A DNA stretch of 64,000 bases from an uncultured Lachnospiraceae bacterium (GTDB taxonomy: Bacteria > Bacillota > Clostridia > Lachnospirales > Lachnospiraceae): NCBI GenBank assembly GCA_910585295.1, contig CAJUDE010000049.1, forward strand, positions 1 through 64,000, given 5' to 3'. Under the pieces are notes generated by a model that had not been told where the DNA came from, did no database searches, and was given only the letters and a program-made list of their open reading frames with translations. Of the stretch, positions 59,316 through 64,000 are shown in pieces (within the stretch, counting starts at the first letter, position 1; every line of letters begins with the position of its first letter). The translations under genes and the position numbers were made by a program.

Positions 59316-60743
59316 ATGGCACAGTTATGGGGCGGGCGCTTTACGAAAGAGACAGACCAATTAGTCTATAATTTCAATGCGTCGATATCATTTGATAAGA
59401 AATTTTACAAACAGGATATGGAGGGCAGCATAGCCCATGTCAAAATGCTGGGAAAGCAAGGCATTTTGACGGGACAGGAAGTGGAGGGCCTGGTAGGGGC
59501 GCTTAAGGGCATATTGCATGAAGTGGAAGAGGGGACGCTTAGCATTTCCCATGAATATGAGGATATTCACAGCTTTGTCGAAGCAGAATTGATTCGGAGG
59601 CTGGGGGATACAGGCAAGAAGCTCCATACTGGAAGGAGCAGGAACGACCAAGTGGCGCTGGATATGCGCATGTTCACCAGGCAGGAGCTTCTGGAAACGG
59701 ATGGGTTATTAAAGGAATTGCTACATGTGCTTTTGGCTATTATGGAGCAAAACCTGGACACTTATATGCCAGGGTTCACCCATTTGCAGAAAGCGCAGCC
59801 TGTCACCTTGGCGCACCACCTTGGGGCATATTTTGAAATGTTCAAACGGGATCGCCAGAGGATGGAAAGCATTTACCACAGGATGAATTACTGCCCTCTT
59901 GGGTCTGGGGCGCTGGCTGGGACCACTTATCCGTTGGACCGGCAATATACGGCGGAGCTGACAGGGTTTTATGGCCCTACGTTAAATAGCATGGACGGGG
60001 TGTCTGACCGGGACTATTTAATTGAATTTTTGTCTGCCCTGTCCACAGTGATGATGCATTTAAGCAGGTTTTCAGAAGAAATTATTATCTGGAACAGCAA
60101 TGAGTACCAGTTTGTGGAGATTGATGATGCCTACAGCACTGGGAGCAGCATTATGCCCCAGAAGAAAAACCCGGATATTGCAGAACTTGTCCGCGGGAAA
60201 ACAGGCCGCGTGTACGGGGCGATGGTTTCTTTGCTCACCACAATGAAAGGCATTCCCCTGGCATACAATAAAGACATGCAGGAAGACAAAGAATTTGCCT
60301 TCGACGCCATGGATACCGTAAAAGGGTGCCTGGCGCTTTTTACTGGGATGCTCTCTACCATGAAATTCCAGAAAGGGAACATGGAATCCAGCGCAAAGAA
60401 TGGTTTTACGAACGCTACCGATGCGGCGGATTACCTTGTGAACCATGGGGTGCCGTTTCGGGACGCCCACGGGATTGTGGGGCAGATGGTGCTTTGCTGC
60501 ATAGAAAAGGGGATTGCAATTGACGAACTGCCTTTGGAGGAGTTAAAAGACATCAGCCCAGTATTCCAAGAAGATTTTTATGATGCGGTCTCTATGGAAA
60601 CTTGCGTCAGGAAACGGCTTACCATCGGCGCGCCAGGGCAGGAGGCCATGAAGCAGGTACTTGCCCTTGAAAAAGAATATTTGGGCAGCGATTGGAAGGC
60701 AGGGCTTAAGGAGTGGGAAGTAGGCTTGCTGCGGGATGTTTGA
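59316..60743 (+). CDS. argH: Argininosuccinate lyase
   Basis: A 475-residue lyase giving arginine and fumarate, the last step of arginine synthesis. It begins LWGGRFTKETDQLVYNFNAS, with DIHSFVEAELIRRLG, LHTGRSRNDQVALDMRM and the superfamily signature GSSIMPQKKNPDIAELVRGK. In many relatives argH is next to argG; here it is 26 kb from argG. No ARG box was noticed just upstream, so its control may differ from the main operon. Confidence 0.97.
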   Translation: MAQLWGGRFTKETDQLVYNFNASISFDKKFYKQDMEGSIAHVKMLGKQGILTGQEVEGLVGALKGILHEVEEGTLSISHEYEDIHSFVEAELIRRLGDTGKKLHTGRSRNDQVALDMRMFTRQELLETDGLLKELLHVLLAIMEQNLDTYMPGFTHLQKAQPVTLAHHLGAYFEMFKRDRQRMESIYHRMNYCPLGSGALAGTTYPLDRQYTAELTGFYGPTLNSMDGVSDRDYLIEFLSALSTVMMHLSRFSEEIIIWNSNEYQFVEIDDAYSTGSSIMPQKKNPDIAELVRGKTGRVYGAMVSLLTTMKGIPLAYNKDMQEDKEFAFDAMDTVKGCLALFTGMLSTMKFQKGNMESSAKNGFTNATDAADYLVNHGVPFRDAHGIVGQMVLCCIEKGIAIDELPLEELKDISPVFQEDFYDAVSMETCVRKRLTIGAPGQEAMKQVLALEKEYLGSDWKAGLKEWEVGLLRDV

Positions 60744-60897
60744 TTGCATAAAAAGAATCCGGTAATTTTATGAAATTTGTATATTATAAGGATTGTTTTT
60801 TTCTACTTTCTGTATTAGTATTATTAGAAAAGACAATTGTCTGTGCAATACGGACAAGAAGGTTCAAAAGAATATGGGAAAAGTGAGGAGATATGGA

Positions 60898-61983
60898 ATG
60901 AGCCAGAAATTAAAAGCAGGGATACTTGGTGGGACAGGAATGGTGGGGCAGCGTTTTATCGCATTGCTGGAAAACCATCCATGGTTTGAAGTGACTACAA
61001 TTGCGGCAAGCCCCCGTTCTGCTGGAAAACGTTATGAAGAAGCAGTGGGCGGGCGTTGGAAAATGGATACCCCAATGCCTGAGGCAGTGAAGGGCCTTGT
61101 GGTAATGAACGTGAACGAAGTGGAGGCGGTGGCGTCCCAGGTGGATTTTGTGTTCAGCGCCGTAGATATGTCAAAAGAAGAAATCAAAGCCATCGAGGAA
61201 GCCTATGCAAAGACAGAGACCCCAGTGGTTTCCAATAACAGCGCCCATAGATGGACCCCAGACGTGCCTATGGTTGTGCCGGAAATCAACCCAGGGCATA
61301 TGAAAGTCATTGACTTCCAGAAAAGGCGTTTGGGGACAGAGCGTGGGTTTGTGGCTGTAAAGCCGAATTGCTCCATTCAGTCTTATGCCCCTGTCTTGAC
61401 TGCATGGAAAGAGTTTGAGCCATATGAAGTCGTGGCTACGACCTACCAGGCAATTTCTGGCGCAGGCAAGACATTCCAGGATTGGCCGGAAATGGAAGGC
61501 AACATTATCCCTTATATTGGCGGGGAAGAAGAGAAGTCAGAAAAAGAGCCTTTGCGAATCTGGGGCGAAATTAAGGACGGCGTGATTGTCCCAGCCCAAA
61601 GCCCTGCGATTACTTGCCAATGTATCCGTGTCCCTGTGCTGAACGGGCATACTGCGGCAGTGTTTGTGAAATTTAAACAGAAGCCTACCAAAGAACAGTT
61701 AATTGAAAAATTACGGAATTTCAGCGGGGCGCCCCAGGAACTGAAACTGCCGAGCGCGCCAGCGCATTTTATCCAGTATCTTGAGGAAGACAACCGTCCC
61801 CAGGTAACGGAAGATGTAAATTACGAAAATGGCATGGGCATCAGCGTTGGGCGTTTGCGTGAGGATACAGTCTACGACTGGAAATTTGTCGGATTGTCCC
61901 ATAACACCGTAAGGGGCGCTGCAGGCGGCGCTGTGCTGTGTGCGGAATTGCTGAAGGCGCAAGGATATATTTCTGCAAAATAA
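60898..61983 (+). CDS. asd: Aspartate-semialdehyde dehydrogenase
   Basis: A 361-residue enzyme making aspartate semialdehyde for lysine, methionine and threonine. The Rossmann motif is AGILGGTGMVGQRFIALLENHPWF, the catalytic Cys is in AVKPNCSIQSYAPVLTAW, and the region TYQAISGAGKTFQDWPEM follows. Length and these motifs place it in the fungal/archaeal-like class of Asd found in many Clostridia. The ATG follows GAGGAG; the in-frame ATG at 60793 is unsupported. Confidence 0.95.
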   Translation: MSQKLKAGILGGTGMVGQRFIALLENHPWFEVTTIAASPRSAGKRYEEAVGGRWKMDTPMPEAVKGLVVMNVNEVEAVASQVDFVFSAVDMSKEEIKAIEEAYAKTETPVVSNNSAHRWTPDVPMVVPEINPGHMKVIDFQKRRLGTERGFVAVKPNCSIQSYAPVLTAWKEFEPYEVVATTYQAISGAGKTFQDWPEMEGNIIPYIGGEEEKSEKEPLRIWGEIKDGVIVPAQSPAITCQCIRVPVLNGHTAAVFVKFKQKPTKEQLIEKLRNFSGAPQELKLPSAPAHFIQYLEEDNRPQVTEDVNYENGMGISVGRLREDTVYDWKFVGLSHNTVRGAAGGAVLCAELLKAQGYISAK

Positions 61984-62015
61984 TGCGCAGGTGGTAAAAG
62001 GGAGGAAGTGTTATT

Positions 62016-64000
62016 ATGCAAAAAGGCGAAAGAAGATATCTTCGACTGCTGTCTGCATGGATGCTGTCTGCCTCTATGTTCTTGGGCAGCGTGGGGCAGG
62101 TATCAGCGGAAGAGGTATCTGTATGGGGGAAAAAGGGGGAATTACAAAGGGAAGCAGAACCTGTGGCGGAGCCAAAAGGGGAATTACAAAAAGAAGCAGG
62201 GTTTGTGGAGGAAATAAAGGGGGATCCATTAGAAGAGGGGACGGCAGTATCAGAAAAAGCTGGCATTATTGCTTCTGGCACGCTGCAAATCACCCCGTGG
62301 GATGAGGAGAAAGAGTATTATGACTATGAGGCAGTAAAATATAAAGGAACTTGGGAGTTGACAGAGGAAGGCATACTCTCCATACAAACAGAAAAGGAAG
62401 GATGCATAGAAACTTCCAGCATACCATGGGAAGGGCAGAAAGAAAAAATTGTGAGGGCAGAGTTTGGGGAAGGGATTACCGCAGTCCCAGAAAGCGCGTT
62501 TCAAGGCTGCGTGAACCTGACAGAAGTGCTTTTTCCGCCTAGTATGCTTGAGTTCAATGATGCATGTTTCTACGGTTGCCCGAAACTTAATGCGTTGATT
62601 TTTGCCAATGGGAAAAAGGAAATGGGAACAACAGTATGGCTATTTAATAGAGCCAAGTTTACAGACGAAGGCAATCAGATCACTGTTTACTATCCTGAGA
62701 TTGAGACGGAAGGGGAAAATCCAGTATATGAATATAGCCCATATGATGGCCTTAAGCGTTTTGTAAAGGAAATAAAATCATTTTGCAGCTATAAGGGCGG
62801 GTGCATGCAAATGGAGCATCAGCAGTCCCCTCCGGTGAAAGGGGATGTGCAGACAGGGGATTCCAAGGTTCAGGCTTTTGATAATGTAGTACACTGTGCT
62901 TCTTGCGGCATTGTGATGTCAAGGGAACACCATGTCATTGCGGCAGGGGAAGAGGTTGTAGGTTATGAATATGTACCTTTCACAGTGCCTACGCCAAGTA
63001 AACAGGAGATCCTTAAGTTCATGGATGACCATCCTGCAGATCTCAAGGCGCCAGTGAAATACCAGATAAAGCCGTCCATAAAACCGCCATACCGGATAGG
63101 CGTGCTTTCGCAAGAAACACGGCAGCAATTGGTCAACCTGGTCAATCAAATCCGGTTTATTGCAGGGGTGGATGCCAACGTGGCCTATAATATTGAGAAT
63201 GAGAAATATGCCTCTTCTGCAGCATTAGTCATGGCAGTGGACAAAAGGCTCTCACACTTACTGCCAAGGTCTTCCAAATTTGAAGATGCGCAATACGATG
63301 ATTTGATTGAAGATGCCCGCGAGGGAGCTTTCAATTCTAACCTTGCAGCAGGAGGGGCAAGCCTCAACTATGATATTATCCGTTATATGGATGACAGGAC
63401 GGTAAAGACAGTAGGCCATCGTCGACATATCTTAAAAAATACCCTCTCCGATATCGGCATCGCGGCAGGGCAGGCAAGCAATTATTCTGCAACGTTTGTG
63501 GATGCATATATAAGGGAAGGCACACAGGTTGCATGGCCCGCAAACCTGACGCCTAGTAATTTCTGGCATGCTGGGGCGCAATGGTCTGTCAGTTTGGGAA
63601 GTGATATCTATGAGGATTCCATTTCCGTCATAATGAAAAAAGAAAATGGGGAGAAGCAGAACTTTTCTACCGATGCACAGAATGTTTTTCTGGAAATGGA
63701 TGGAACGGTGGTTTTCCCAGGGGATACTAGTAAACAGGTTGGAAAAAACTATACAATTTTAGTGAAAAACGAGACAAAAAAGCAAGTGTTAGTCTACCAT
63801 GTGGGGTTTTTTGCGAACGGGGAGGAGCAAGGTTCTGACGGCAGCGTTTCCATTGGGAAATGTAAAGTGACCCTCTCAAAACAAAGCTACACTTACGATG
63901 GCAAAAAGAAAAAGCCTTCGGTTAAGAAGGTAGTTACGGCAGATGGAAAAACCCTGAAAGCCGGAGAGGATTATAAGGTTTCCTACAAAAATAACACCAA
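62016..64000 (+). CDS. Secreted LRR-5/CAP/Ig-like protein (partial, runs off the window)
   Basis: An open frame of at least 661 residues with no stop before the right edge. GGAGG lies 10 bases before the ATG. A signal peptide comes first (LRLLSAWMLSASMFLGSVGQVSAEE), then a charged linker with a repeated GELQ(R/K)EA unit. A BspA-like leucine-rich region follows (ITAVPESAFQGCVNLTEVLFPPSM, FYGCPKLNALIFANG), a Cys pair (HCASCGIVMS), and a CAP/SCP-like domain (LVNLVNQIRFIAGVDANV, TVGHRRHILKNTLSDIGIAAG). The end looks like a bacterial Ig-like repeat (VTLSKQSYTYDGKKKKPSV). It is probably a surface or secreted protein. Confidence 0.85.
   Translation, partial: MQKGERRYLRLLSAWMLSASMFLGSVGQVSAEEVSVWGKKGELQREAEPVAEPKGELQKEAGFVEEIKGDPLEEGTAVSEKAGIIASGTLQITPWDEEKEYYDYEAVKYKGTWELTEEGILSIQTEKEGCIETSSIPWEGQKEKIVRAEFGEGITAVPESAFQGCVNLTEVLFPPSMLEFNDACFYGCPKLNALIFANGKKEMGTTVWLFNRAKFTDEGNQITVYYPEIETEGENPVYEYSPYDGLKRFVKEIKSFCSYKGGCMQMEHQQSPPVKGDVQTGDSKVQAFDNVVHCASCGIVMSREHHVIAAGEEVVGYEYVPFTVPTPSKQEILKFMDDHPADLKAPVKYQIKPSIKPPYRIGVLSQETRQQLVNLVNQIRFIAGVDANVAYNIENEKYASSAALVMAVDKRLSHLLPRSSKFEDAQYDDLIEDAREGAFNSNLAAGGASLNYDIIRYMDDRTVKTVGHRRHILKNTLSDIGIAAGQASNYSATFVDAYIREGTQVAWPANLTPSNFWHAGAQWSVSLGSDIYEDSISVIMKKENGEKQNFSTDAQNVFLEMDGTVVFPGDTSKQVGKNYTILVKNETKKQVLVYHVGFFANGEEQGSDGSVSIGKCKVTLSKQSYTYDGKKKKPSVKKVVTADGKTLKAGEDYKVSYKNNT

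Overview
The window comes from the chromosome of an anaerobic, spore-forming Firmicute, most likely a member of the Lachnospiraceae (Clostridia). The signs are a trimeric electron-bifurcating-type [FeFe] hydrogenase, a very large 2-hydroxyacyl-CoA dehydratase activase-type protein, sporulation genes (gpr, spoIIP, a GerMN lipoprotein), strong GGAGG ribosome binding sites, and a gene set of this order's type. No rRNA, tRNA, CRISPR array, phage module or transposase gene was found. The last gene runs off the right edge.

Layout. 0.1-3 kb: a PadR/DUF2812 pair, kptA and a MATE exporter. 3-4.9 kb: a two-gene ATPase + HNH nuclease cassette that looks like a Septu (PtuAB) anti-phage system, AT-rich against its neighbours. 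5-11 kb: a MerR/TipAS regulator, then hydC-hydB-hydA behind a promoter carrying a Rex-like operator, then a flavodoxin/ferredoxin protein. 11-12.8 kb: an AT-rich C5-cytosine methyltransferase overlapping a restriction endonuclease that appears cut off before its catalytic motif. 12.9-16.2 kb: a large hybrid histidine kinase and a lone receiver. 16.4-22.4 kb: small accessory genes (oxidoreductase, GNAT, TetR, a broken ybaK, a hypothetical, an XRE membrane regulator, DUF4097, GNAT). 22.4-26.7 kb: the 1417-residue activase. 27-32 kb: a LysM protein, a rhomboid-like protein with a zinc ribbon, glnS with a structured leader, DUF2225 and a MORN lipoprotein.

32-39 kb: arginine biosynthesis, with argG divergent from argC-GNAT-argJ-(membrane ORF)-argB-argD and two ARG boxes between them; argH lies at 59 kb. 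39-41 kb: a hemerythrin-receiver protein and a DMT transporter. 41.5-47.6 kb: comEA and comEC enclosing a two-component system and a GerMN lipoprotein. 47.7-50.4 kb: metY-cysK-rrf2, with a matching Rrf2-type operator at the promoter. 50.4-58.5 kb: housekeeping and sporulation genes (holA, rpsT, gpr, spoIIP, corA, lepA, hemW). 58.6-62 kb: queH, argH, asd. From 62 kb: a secreted leucine-rich-repeat/CAP protein, partial.

Two themes stand out. One is a pair of small defence islands (Septu-like and a decayed R-M system) on either side of the hydrogenase operon. The other is a set of intergenic multi-hairpin palindromic elements, three of which share a GCGC-centred core. Several operons also carry operators that match the regulator encoded beside them (PadR, MerR, TetR, Rrf2).
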